Shown here in pieces: positions 7,863-14,247 of a stretch of DNA of 14,247 nt (positions are counted from its first letter, which is position 1; every line of letters begins with the position of its first letter). Both the position numbers and the translations under genes were made by a program. Below the pieces are notes generated by a model. The model was given only the letters and a program-made list of their open reading frames with translations. It did not search any database and was not told the origin of the DNA. This DNA is from CAYNNP01 sp964398215 (GTDB taxonomy: Bacteria; Planctomycetota; Planctomycetia; Pirellulales; Pirellulaceae), in contig CAYNNP010000173.1 in assembly GCA_964398215.1 (NCBI GenBank), positions 1 through 14,247 of the forward strand. Direction: 5' to 3'.

Positions 7863-7885
7863 ATTCTATTCTGTGATCTTCACAG
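7863..7885 (-). promoter_or_regulatory. Putative nusB promoter with palindromic operator
   Basis: CTGTGATCTTCACAG at 7871-7885 is a perfect 6-bp inverted repeat with a 3-base centre. Immediately downstream on the minus strand is TAGAAT (7868-7863), a 5/6 match to a sigma70 -10 box, about 37 bases before the nusB ATG. No good -35 is present 17 bases upstream, so the palindrome sits where the spacer would be. That is typical of a repressor site or of an activator-dependent promoter. Both elements were found by eye only. Confidence 0.4.
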
Positions 7886-8081
7886 CGCCGATGGCTCACC
7901 ACGTCGAATGCCAGAACAACGTCGAAAAGCCGCTAGAGACATTAGATCCATCAGAACCCCACCTGATTTCACGGCACTAAACACAACAATTAGGCTTCTG
8001 GCTGGTTTTTCTCCCCACCAACGAGATGCGGAAAATATCCTACTGAGACGCGTTCTATACGTGAACAAGATGTGAGTAGTG

Positions 8082-8279
8082 ATGATCCAGTGCCCAATCT
8101 GCCAAGACAATCCTTCGGAAATCTACCCGACGCGTAGCCGAATAAAACAAATCCTTAGCCTTTTTGGGCTAAAGCGTGTCTGGCGATGCACCCGTTGCGG
8201 CAAGCAATTCAAGAGCTGGATGTGGCATTCTCGCTCCAAAGAAAAAAATGCGAACGTCCACTCAACCATCAAATCCTAA
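8082..8279 (+). CDS. Small zinc-ribbon protein
   Basis: A 65-residue protein starting at ATG 8082 (an in-frame GTG sits directly before it at 8079). It contains CPIC (Cys4/Cys7) and CTRC (Cys36/Cys39 or nearby), spaced by about 30 residues: MIQCPICQDNPSEIY, then a basic helix (TRSRIKQILSLFGLKR), then VWRCTRCGKQFKSWMW. Two CxxC knuckles with an R/K-rich, LSLFGL core are typical of small treble-clef or zinc-ribbon proteins seen in many bacteria. It may bind nucleic acid or protein; no function can be assigned. It converges on speA with only 15 bases between stop codons. The Cys spacing is what makes this small frame believable. Confidence 0.6.
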   Translation: MIQCPICQDNPSEIYPTRSRIKQILSLFGLKRVWRCTRCGKQFKSWMWHSRSKEKNANVHSTIKS

Positions 8280-8294
8280 AACGAGAATCCAGTC

Positions 8295-10205
8295 TCACCG
8301 CCGCAGGTAGGTATAGCCCGCCATCACACGTTCATAAACGCCAATCGTTTGGCCAGCCTGCTCATCATCAATCAATCCAACGTGAACCGCCCGTTCAACG
8401 GATTCTTCGACTCGCCGAATCAAGTCCTCATCGTTGTACTGGACATACCCCAAGACCTCGCGAACCGAGTCTCCTTTGACAATTGATTGGATCTTGGCGG
8501 CCCCGTCTTCCATATCAACGTGAACCGCATGCGTGTCGCCAAACAGATTGTGCAAGTCTCCTAAGATCTCTTGGTAGGCTCCCACCAAGAACACAGCCAA
8601 CTGATACGGCTCGTTGCCTTCCAGCTGGTGCAATCGCAACGTCGCCTGCTTCTTGCCGCAACTCGTGAACGAATCCAATTTTCCGTCACTGTCACAGGTG
8701 ATGTCACCGAGCACCGCATCCTGCAGCGGTTCTTCATCCAATCGATGAATCGGCAAAATGGGAAACAGGTGGTCGATCGCCCAAGAATCTGGCAGCGACT
8801 GAAACAGCGAAAAATTGACAAAGTAAATCGCGGACAACATCCGATCCAGCTTTGCAACATCCTTGGGCAAGTGCTCAAGTCTGTTTGCCAAACGCTGAAC
8901 ACGATGGCAAATCGCAAAGTACATGTCCTCAGCCATCACCCGTTGTTCAAGCGGCAAGTATCCACCGCTAAACAAATTCATGCACAAATCCAATGCAACT
9001 TGCGCATCATGAAACGGCTCGATAATATTCTCTGGCCCAAGTTCTTCATAAGCGTCCCACAGATCCTGAACCGGTTGCTCATATTCAGCCGGCACCGAAT
9101 CGGGAATCGACTGCACATTTCCCTGAGCAGTCACGCCAACCGTATCCATGACCAAAACGCTGTGATGCGCGGCAATCGCACGGCCGCTTTCCGACATCAG
9201 CTGCGGATGCGGAACCATAGCATCGTCGCAAACCATTTTGACTTGATAGACGACATCGTTGGCATATTCCTGCAGCGTATAATTCATGCTGACATCACGG
9301 TTACTCTTCGACCCGTCATAGTCAACGCCCAAGCCACCGCCAACATCCAAGTACTTCAGGCCAGCACCACGCCGATACAAATCCACGTAGATACGGCTCG
9401 CTTCTAAAATGGCCGACTTGATTTGCCGAATATTGCTGACCTGGCTACCAATGTGAAAATGCAAGAGCTGGAAACAAGAACCCATCCCACTTTCAATCAA
9501 CCGATCAAGTTGCGTCAACATTTCTGCGACCGTTAACCCAAACTTTGAACGGTAACCACCACTGGCTTGCCAACGCCCACTACCGCGCGTCGCCAGCTTG
9601 ACACGCATGCCAATGGTTGGCCGCACGCCCAAAGCCTCCGAGTGCTTGAGAATCAAATCCAGTTCACTCGTCTTTTCCACAACAGGAATCACGATGCGGC
9701 CCATTCGCTGAGCCAACAATGCCATTTGAATGAACTCGTCGTCTTTAAAACCGTTGCAAATGATCGGCGTCTTTTCGTCAGTCATAGCGATCACGGCCAG
9801 CAACTCTGGTTTACTACCTGCCTCCACTCCGCAGCCATGATCCTTGCCGTGACGGATGATCTCCTGCACGACGTCTCGTTGCTGGTTGACCTTGATTGGA
9901 TAGATCAGTCGATAATCGTTTTCGTACGAGTACTCCGTGATTGACTTTTGGAAACTCTCACAGATTCGGCTCACACGATCTCGCAGGATCCCATTGAATC
10001 GAAAAAGGATCGGCAACTGCATACCGCGCTGAGTCATCTGATCGACCAACCGCTTCAAATCAATCGATTGCTCAGGATCGCGAGCGGGCGACACCAAGAC
10101 CGTGCCATCATCAGAAATATGAAAATAGTCATCACTCCATCGCGCGACATCATAAAGCGTAGCCGAATCATCGATCGACCAACCGGTAGTTTCCGCCAAG
10201 CTCAT
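8295..10205 (-). CDS. speA: Biosynthetic arginine decarboxylase (PLP-dependent, fold III)
   Basis: About 636 residues, the usual length for SpeA. It converts arginine to agmatine and CO2, the first step of one putrescine/polyamine route. PLP-binding Lys105 lies in LIYPIKVNQQRD. Other signature blocks are HFHIGSQVSN (about 250-259), YLDVGGGLGVDYDGS (about 285-299), SESGRAIAAHHS (about 338-349), and the C-terminal GDITCDSDGKLDSF, whose Cys504 belongs to the neighbouring subunit's active site. The start is ambiguous: ATG 10205 (MSLAETTGWSIDDSATLYDV) is chosen, because the upstream extension begins with TTG at 10238 and has no clear ribosome site. No speB, aguA or other polyamine gene is nearby. 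It is transcribed away from the tRNA-Ala gene. Confidence 0.95.
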   Translation of the reverse strand: MSLAETTGWSIDDSATLYDVARWSDDYFHISDDGTVLVSPARDPEQSIDLKRLVDQMTQRGMQLPILFRFNGILRDRVSRICESFQKSITEYSYENDYRLIYPIKVNQQRDVVQEIIRHGKDHGCGVEAGSKPELLAVIAMTDEKTPIICNGFKDDEFIQMALLAQRMGRIVIPVVEKTSELDLILKHSEALGVRPTIGMRVKLATRGSGRWQASGGYRSKFGLTVAEMLTQLDRLIESGMGSCFQLLHFHIGSQVSNIRQIKSAILEASRIYVDLYRRGAGLKYLDVGGGLGVDYDGSKSNRDVSMNYTLQEYANDVVYQVKMVCDDAMVPHPQLMSESGRAIAAHHSVLVMDTVGVTAQGNVQSIPDSVPAEYEQPVQDLWDAYEELGPENIIEPFHDAQVALDLCMNLFSGGYLPLEQRVMAEDMYFAICHRVQRLANRLEHLPKDVAKLDRMLSAIYFVNFSLFQSLPDSWAIDHLFPILPIHRLDEEPLQDAVLGDITCDSDGKLDSFTSCGKKQATLRLHQLEGNEPYQLAVFLVGAYQEILGDLHNLFGDTHAVHVDMEDGAAKIQSIVKGDSVREVLGYVQYNDEDLIRRVEESVERAVHVGLIDDEQAGQTIGVYERVMAGYTYLRR

Positions 10206-10341
10206 AGACTCGTATGCTTCCGTGGAGTCATCATTCAAAGGAACAGGAATCAGGCCGTCATGTTATCGGCAGCCAAGACCATTGGCAGGCCCAAACGTGA
10301 AAATAGGCGACATCAATCAAGAGATAGGAGGAGTTCGCACT

Positions 10342-10370
10342 TGATTCCAGCGAACCTACATGCTAGTTTT
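10342..10370 (+). promoter_or_regulatory. Possible tRNA-Ala promoter
   Basis: TTGATT (10342-10347) is separated by 17 bases from TAGTTT (10365-10370), about 36 bases upstream of the mature tRNA 5' end. The spacing is right, but the -10 matches the sigma70 consensus at only three positions, so this is a weak guess. Confidence 0.22.
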
Positions 10371-10405
10371 CTGAGTCTCGATAAAGACAATCGAGAAACC
10401 TTTCC

Positions 10406-10478
10406 GGGGGATTAGCTCAGTTGGGAGAGCGACGCGCTGGCAGCGCGTAGGTCATCGGTTCAAGTCCGTTATCCTCCA
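10406..10478 (+). tRNA. tRNA-Ala (anticodon GGC)
   Basis: A 73-base cloverleaf. The acceptor stem GGGGGAT pairs with ATCCTCC and contains the G3:U70 wobble that identifies alanine tRNAs, with discriminator A73. The D arm is GCTC/GAGC. The anticodon stem is ACGCG/CGCGT with loop CTGGCAG, giving anticodon GGC. The T loop is TTCAAGT. The 3' CCA is not encoded (A73 is followed by CTC). Two oddities: the T stem (ATCGG/CCGTT) has a T:T mismatch at its second pair, and loop bases C32 and G38 could pair. The gene is followed by a short terminator and an integrase gene and probably serves as the attachment site of the downstream island. Confidence 0.95.
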
Positions 10479-10481
10479 CTC

Positions 10482-10501
10482 GGCAAATCATTGCCTTTTT
10501 T
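10482..10501 (+). terminator. Rho-independent terminator after tRNA-Ala
   Basis: GGCAA (10482-10486), loop ATCA, TTGCC (10491-10495), then six T (10496-10501). It lies four bases after the tRNA 3' end and would end the tRNA transcript and insulate it from the integrase. The 5-bp stem is short, but the tetraloop and T run are well placed. Confidence 0.65.
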
Positions 10502-10551
10502 CACTTTGCTCCGAACCATTGAAACGCGAATGCACGAAATGGGAGCAAGTC

Positions 10552-11556
10552 ATGGCACGACAGCCAAAGCCATTCTTCAGAACGCAGACCAAAAGCTGGT
10601 ACTGCTCTATCGGCGGAAAGCAAATCTCACTCGGTAAAGACCGGGAAGCCGCCCACCGGAAGTTCCACGAGCTGATGACGGATCGGGACGCCGTCTCTGG
10701 CGATCTGGTGACACTCTACGACCTATCCCAAACCTACCTGGATTGGTGCTTGGGCAATCGGAAAAAGACAACCTACGACAAGCACCTGCTGTACCTGAAG
10801 AGCTTCATCGGTCAGGTCGGCAAACGCTTGAAGATCGCACAGCTAAAGCAGTTTCACCTAACGAAATGGCGTGACGCGAACCCAAGCTGGTCAGACAACT
10901 CGGCCCACGACGCGATCTCAATCGTTCAACGGATGATCAATTGGGCGATCGAAGAGAACTACCTTCGTCGCTCGCCGATTCCAAAGGTAAAGAAGCCTCG
11001 CAGAAAGCGACGTGATGTCGTCTACACCGATGCCCAATGGAAACAGATCATGGATGCTGCTGGTAAGTCGGTCGTTGACCTGCTGGACTTTCTCTACCTC
11101 ACAGGATGCCGCCCCAAAGAAGCCCGATGCTTGGAAGCCAAGCACATCCACGATGACCTGATCATCTACCCTGCGGACGAGTCCAAAGGCGAAACTGAGC
11201 CGCGTGTGATCTATCTTTCACCAGAAGCTCAAGCGATTGTCGATCGCCTTGCGGCAGCTCAACCGACCGGCCCGATCTTTAGGAATGCCCGCGATAACCC
11301 ATGGACCAAGAACGCCGTGAAGTGCGCCACAACACGTATCACAAAGAAGGTTGGATTCAGAGTCATCGCCTACGGTGCTCGGCACTCGTACGCAACGAAC
11401 GCCCTCACTCAAGGCGGCGTCGACCCAGTGTCGCTCGCGCATCTAATGGGTCACAAAGACACTGCCATGGTCAGTCGCGTGTATTCGCACATTGCAAAAA
11501 ATCCAGACTTTCTCAGGCAGCAAGCCAAGAAGGCAATTCGCAAACGCGGAGCATAG
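10552..11556 (+). CDS. Tyrosine recombinase / phage-type integrase
   Basis: A 334-residue protein. ATG 10552 is chosen because GGGAGC lies about 8 bases upstream and the protein then begins MARQPKPFFRTQTKSWYCSIGGKQISLG, an arm-binding-type start. The preceding frame opens only with a TTG. A SAM-like core-binding domain (about 55-145: DLVTLYDLSQTYLDWC, TTYDKHLLYLKSFI, NSAHDAISIVQRMINWA) is followed by the catalytic domain. Catalytic residues are Arg187 (TGCRPKEA), Lys213 (ESKGETEPR), Arg277 in YGARHSYAT, His301 (LMGHKD) and nucleophile Tyr311 (VYSHI). The usual His of the HxxR box is Tyr274. It probably catalyses integration and excision at tRNA-Ala. It converges on the ASCH gene with 9 bases between stop codons. 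Confidence 0.95.
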   Translation: MARQPKPFFRTQTKSWYCSIGGKQISLGKDREAAHRKFHELMTDRDAVSGDLVTLYDLSQTYLDWCLGNRKKTTYDKHLLYLKSFIGQVGKRLKIAQLKQFHLTKWRDANPSWSDNSAHDAISIVQRMINWAIEENYLRRSPIPKVKKPRRKRRDVVYTDAQWKQIMDAAGKSVVDLLDFLYLTGCRPKEARCLEAKHIHDDLIIYPADESKGETEPRVIYLSPEAQAIVDRLAAAQPTGPIFRNARDNPWTKNAVKCATTRITKKVGFRVIAYGARHSYATNALTQGGVDPVSLAHLMGHKDTAMVSRVYSHIAKNPDFLRQQAKKAIRKRGA

Positions 11557-11565
11557 TCGTGACAG

Positions 11566-11988
11566 CTAGCGTCCGATGATCCTGGTGATCTTCCTGAGAC
11601 GCTCAGAAGTCAAATAGGCAAATTGTTGTGGCGGGTGAAAGCCCGGCCATTTGCATCGGAGATCATCCAACGGAATCGCCTTATCGAGGCGAACTGGTTT
11701 GCGTAGTCGAATTGCAACAGCCCGATCCGACGATTCAAAGTAGGCGTTGAATGCATCGTGCTCGATACCACCAACATCTTGATAAACACTCCAAACTTCC
11801 TCGGGAGATGCCTCAACGACATCAAACACCACTGCAGTTCCGATTAGCGCTCGGATCGGTGAACTGGCATAAATTAGCATGCGAGAGCCGAGTTCTATCT
11901 GACGAGGGTGCCTGCGTCGGAACTCAACTTTCTTACTTCCATCCAAAATCTGTTCGGCGAAGTTTGGCTTTATAGATACGAGCAACAT
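11566..11988 (-). CDS. ASCH-domain (PUA-like fold) protein
   Basis: A 140-residue protein filling one ASCH domain. It starts MLLVSIKPNFAEQILDGSKKVEFRRR, carrying the ASCH signature G-x-K-x-x-E-x-R (Gly17, Lys19, Glu22, Arg24). It continues with LIYASSPIRALIGTAVVFDVVEASPEEVW and ends with PPQQFAYLTSERL, the PPQ.F.YL motif seen in this subgroup. ASCH proteins have an RNA-binding PUA-like fold; E. coli YqfB of this superfamily hydrolyses N4-acetylcytidine. The ATG (11988-11986) begins directly after the TAA of the upstream GNAT-PIN gene (11991-11989), so the two genes are translationally coupled. Its role as partner, antitoxin or enzyme is inferred only. Confidence 0.85.
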   Translation of the reverse strand: MLLVSIKPNFAEQILDGSKKVEFRRRHPRQIELGSRMLIYASSPIRALIGTAVVFDVVEASPEEVWSVYQDVGGIEHDAFNAYFESSDRAVAIRLRKPVRLDKAIPLDDLRCKWPGFHPPQQFAYLTSERLRKITRIIGR

Positions 11989-14025
11989 TTAGCCTGTTCC
12001 CAGTTGGTAAATCTCAAGAAACTCTGGCTCCGCAATTTTTGTTGGCCACTGGAACGCCTCTTTGGGAGCCTTCAAGATTTCTCGAGTTGCCGATAACGAA
12101 ATGGGATTAGTCATCAATTCGGTATCGCGAAACTCTACAGCCATAACATCGGGCCTTTTGGGGTTCGCGAGCCCTTCAATGTCAGTCAATCGGTACACGC
12201 CGAAATGTCGGAACTCTCGGTAGCATTGTAACGGTGGTGCAATGACACGTCTGGTCATCTGCGACACTGCTCGTATCTGTTTTGATCCAGGGTAGTTGTC
12301 GTCCCAACTGACGTACCAAATTACGCGTCCCTGGTCGATGTCGGGACGTGCTCCGGTGTAATACGCGTTCGTGGGATTCAGCAACAAGTTCGCATCTTCA
12401 TCCCAAAACTCGACTTGTCCCAGGTTTGGGTCGAAAAGAGCACGAGCCCATGTCGGACGGATTGGAATTGCAATGCATGGTACACGACCACCTGAGCGAA
12501 TTTTGGCCGGCCACAGTCGATGCTCTAGTTCCAGATAAGCCAGGGGTTCAGCGTTGAAGGCACTAGAAACCTTTCCTCCAAGCACCTCGACTCCACCGTC
12601 AGATTCCGAAGCCAGGTCCTCAACTGCGTCAAACGCGTCCTTCAGTTCCCACACACCGCAGAGGCAGACCTTGAAAGCCTTACCGTTGTGAAGAGTGAAG
12701 CCGAACTCCCTGAGCGCTTCCATAGCTTCTGCCACCCCAACTTCATCTGTGATTTCGACCAACGCCGAATGCGATAAACGAGAACGCAGCTGCGCGATTA
12801 GACATCGCAAAATTGTGCGGCCTTTGCGTTTCCCCTTGAGTCTGACCGACGCTCGCAGCAGATGAACACTGACTTTGCGAGCTGATGTCTCGATAACGCA
12901 AGTTGCTTGTGTGGTGCCCTCAGCATCCAAGATGGATAGAACTTCAAACCGGTCTGGATTAGCAAGCCAGCCTCTTAGTTGAGCCTTCAGTTTGGCCAGC
13001 TTTTCGTTTTGTCTAATCAGGTTCGCTAGATCGTCTGACGAGTCTTCATCATGCCCCGTTCGGACAATTGACATCCTTACCGACTCAAGATCTTTCCTGT
13101 CAAATCGGTGTTGGTTTGAATCGCTATCAACATTGACTACGAACTCTACGGGACGCAGCACAGCAATGCCGAACTGGTTGTAAATTTTGTCTGCGTTCTC
13201 AAGAAGATAGCCATCGCGCGTAACAAACGTTGCAACGTTTTCTGCAATCGCGTGTGACAGATGATTCCGGTCAGACTTATCCTGTTCGTTGGAGCCAGGA
13301 CCGAGCAGAGAAATGACTTGTTGGTGTATGCACTCAAAAGCCTCAGCAGAGGCCCGAACAATGGGCCATTGGTATTCAGAACTCGCACTCGTGCCTCGTG
13401 CAATATCTTCTTTGAGCGCATCCGTGACGCAAAGGTCAAATTCCGAATCGACCCAATCCGCCAGTAGTCCTGTCGACTCCAAATGGTGACGACGGTTTGG
13501 GTCACACAAGTCAAAATAGACGTTTGCATCGATCGCAACTCTCGGGCGTTCGCATTTGTCGGCAAATTCTGCAAAAAGAGGAAGCGGCGACAAATCGCAG
13601 ACAAAGTCAGTGACTTCTGAGCCAGCTTTTGCCTTACCTGGGCGATTTCGCAGCACATGGAAACCGATGCCCTTCCAAAATTTCCAGCCCGGATAGTCGG
13701 TTCGACAGCTCAATCGAATTCTAAATGCATCGCCGTTCCTTTGCTTAAGCTCCTCCACCAAACTGCGACCGATACCCATGCGCGCATTGTCTCGATGCAC
13801 ACAGAGGTAACGCACGCTGATAACGCCATCCTTTCGTTTGGCCCATACGTACGCAACTACTTCGTCATTTTGAAAAGCCCCAAGCACCAAGCCTTTTTCG
13901 ACCGCCTTTCGAAAAACAGACTCGGGCACAAAGAAGAACTTCCTATGCTGCTCTTGTATGGAAAACGCCGCGTCCTCATCGGGTGTTCCTGATCTGACAA
14001 TGCGAAAATCCAGCTGATCAATCAT
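11989..14025 (-). CDS. Multidomain GNAT - PIN - GNAT-like - PUA/ASCH-like protein
   Basis: 678 residues from ATG 14025, preferred because GGGG lies about 8 bases before it; a GTG at 14064 would add 13 residues. Order of parts: (1) residues about 8-142, a GNAT acetyltransferase (VISVRYLCVHRDNARMGIGRSLVEEL with the acetyl-CoA loop, later YPGWKFWKGIGFHVLRN). (2) About 160-300, a PIN nuclease with the four acidic positions Asp166 (VAIDANVYFDL), Glu206 (TDALKEDI), Asp252 (DKSDRNHLSHAI) and Asp271 (FVTRDGYLL). (3) About 312-460, a second, weaker GNAT-like region (GKRKGRTILRCLIAQLRSRL, LREFGFTL). (4) About 486-678, a conserved-looking C-terminal region: WPAKI, CIAIPIRPTWARALFD, VIWYVSWD, FRHFGVYRLTDI, EFRDTELMTNPISL, EIYQLG, probably PUA/ASCH-like. 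Cytoplasmic. Likely acts on RNA. Parts 1 and 2 are confident, 3 and 4 tentative. Confidence 0.85.
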   Translation of the reverse strand: MIDQLDFRIVRSGTPDEDAAFSIQEQHRKFFFVPESVFRKAVEKGLVLGAFQNDEVVAYVWAKRKDGVISVRYLCVHRDNARMGIGRSLVEELKQRNGDAFRIRLSCRTDYPGWKFWKGIGFHVLRNRPGKAKAGSEVTDFVCDLSPLPLFAEFADKCERPRVAIDANVYFDLCDPNRRHHLESTGLLADWVDSEFDLCVTDALKEDIARGTSASSEYQWPIVRASAEAFECIHQQVISLLGPGSNEQDKSDRNHLSHAIAENVATFVTRDGYLLENADKIYNQFGIAVLRPVEFVVNVDSDSNQHRFDRKDLESVRMSIVRTGHDEDSSDDLANLIRQNEKLAKLKAQLRGWLANPDRFEVLSILDAEGTTQATCVIETSARKVSVHLLRASVRLKGKRKGRTILRCLIAQLRSRLSHSALVEITDEVGVAEAMEALREFGFTLHNGKAFKVCLCGVWELKDAFDAVEDLASESDGGVEVLGGKVSSAFNAEPLAYLELEHRLWPAKIRSGGRVPCIAIPIRPTWARALFDPNLGQVEFWDEDANLLLNPTNAYYTGARPDIDQGRVIWYVSWDDNYPGSKQIRAVSQMTRRVIAPPLQCYREFRHFGVYRLTDIEGLANPKRPDVMAVEFRDTELMTNPISLSATREILKAPKEAFQWPTKIAEPEFLEIYQLGTG

Positions 14026-14247
14026 GATGCCCCAATTGAGTTGGCTCTCGAACTCGTTTTGCACGATGGCTGCACGTGGTCCACCGTTCGTTGTCGACAG
14101 GTAATCTAATGTGCTAAATCAGTCCGTGCCATAACTGCAATCGACGTTGCCGCGACAGGACGCCTCACCTGCCAGAGTAGCGCCCTTCAAATCCTTCCCA
14201 TTTGTCGTAGAAGGCTCTTTGCAAAATCATTGGTCTGTATCCCGGAC

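Larger units (their letters stand above)
10479..14247. mobile_element. Integrative island in tRNA-Ala, left part (right end outside window)
   Basis: A tyrosine-recombinase gene begins 73 bases after the 3' end of tRNA-Ala and reads in the same direction. It is followed by accessory cargo, a GNAT-PIN/ASCH operon. This is the standard layout of islands that integrate at tRNA 3' ends, where the 3' part of the tRNA is the attachment core. I looked for a second copy of the tRNA 3' end (TTCAAGTCCGTTATCCTCCA) in the rest of the window and did not see one, so the distal att site should lie to the right of 14247. Boundaries are inferred. Confidence 0.65.

Noticed and set aside
7848..8075. 75-residue plus-strand frame between nusB and the zinc-ribbon gene
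   Set aside because: No family resemblance, and it covers the probable nusB promoter; an overlapping minus-strand frame is equally open. Treated as intergenic.
8571..9407. 278-residue plus-strand open frame antisense to speA
   Set aside because: It is the shadow of the highly conserved speA coding sequence and has no domain resemblance of its own.
9822..9845. GCCTCCACTCCGCAG in speA as a second copy of the tRNA 3' end
   Set aside because: Only about 8 bases match the tRNA end and it lies inside a conserved gene on the wrong side of the integrase.
14165..14245. Open frame on the minus strand entering from the right edge, ending PGYRPMILQRAFYDKWEGFEGRYSGR then stop
   Set aside because: Only 26 codons are visible and there is no recognisable motif; a run this long without a stop is common by chance. 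It may be the C-terminus of a gene beyond the window.

Overview
The window looks like chromosomal DNA of a planctomycete, most likely of the Rhodopirellula/Pirellulaceae type. This is an inference from family content. The window holds a BBP7-type outer-membrane beta-barrel protein, a secreted PQQ-like beta-propeller protein, a PafA/Dop-type (Pup ligase family) enzyme, and genes with few recognisable Shine-Dalgarno sites. No rRNA or other phylogenetic marker is present to confirm it.

Positions 1-10405 look like backbone. On the minus strand, a PafA/Dop-family gene with an inserted membrane segment (3176-1524) is followed by a secreted beta-propeller gene (1423-167). A small lipoprotein gene (3444-3902, +) diverges from this pair and converges on a BBP7 outer-membrane protein gene (5483-3942, -) whose exported N-terminus carries Cys-rich tandem repeats. 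An HD-GYP signalling gene (5796-6995, +) overlaps by four bases a small winged-helix-like gene resembling DUF2513 (6992-7357). Then come nusB (7826-7410, -) with a palindromic putative operator, a tiny zinc-ribbon gene (8082-8279, +), and the biosynthetic arginine decarboxylase speA (10205-8295, -).

At 10406-10478 there is a tRNA-Ala(GGC) gene with its own short terminator. A tyrosine-recombinase integrase gene follows 73 bases downstream on the same strand. This is the usual arrangement of a genomic island integrated into a tRNA 3' end. The island cargo in view is a tight two-gene minus-strand operon that faces the integrase. It encodes a 678-residue multidomain protein (GNAT acetyltransferase, PIN nuclease, a second degenerate GNAT-like domain, and a PUA/ASCH-like C-terminal region) and a 140-residue ASCH-domain protein whose ATG directly abuts the upstream TAA. 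The island continues past the right edge; no second attachment site is visible.

The GNAT-PIN/ASCH pair is the best candidate for an undescribed system. It combines an RNase fold, an acetyltransferase fold and an RNA-binding or ac4C-hydrolase-type fold on an integrative element. That suggests an RNA-directed toxin-antitoxin or defence function, but nothing in the sequence alone proves it.
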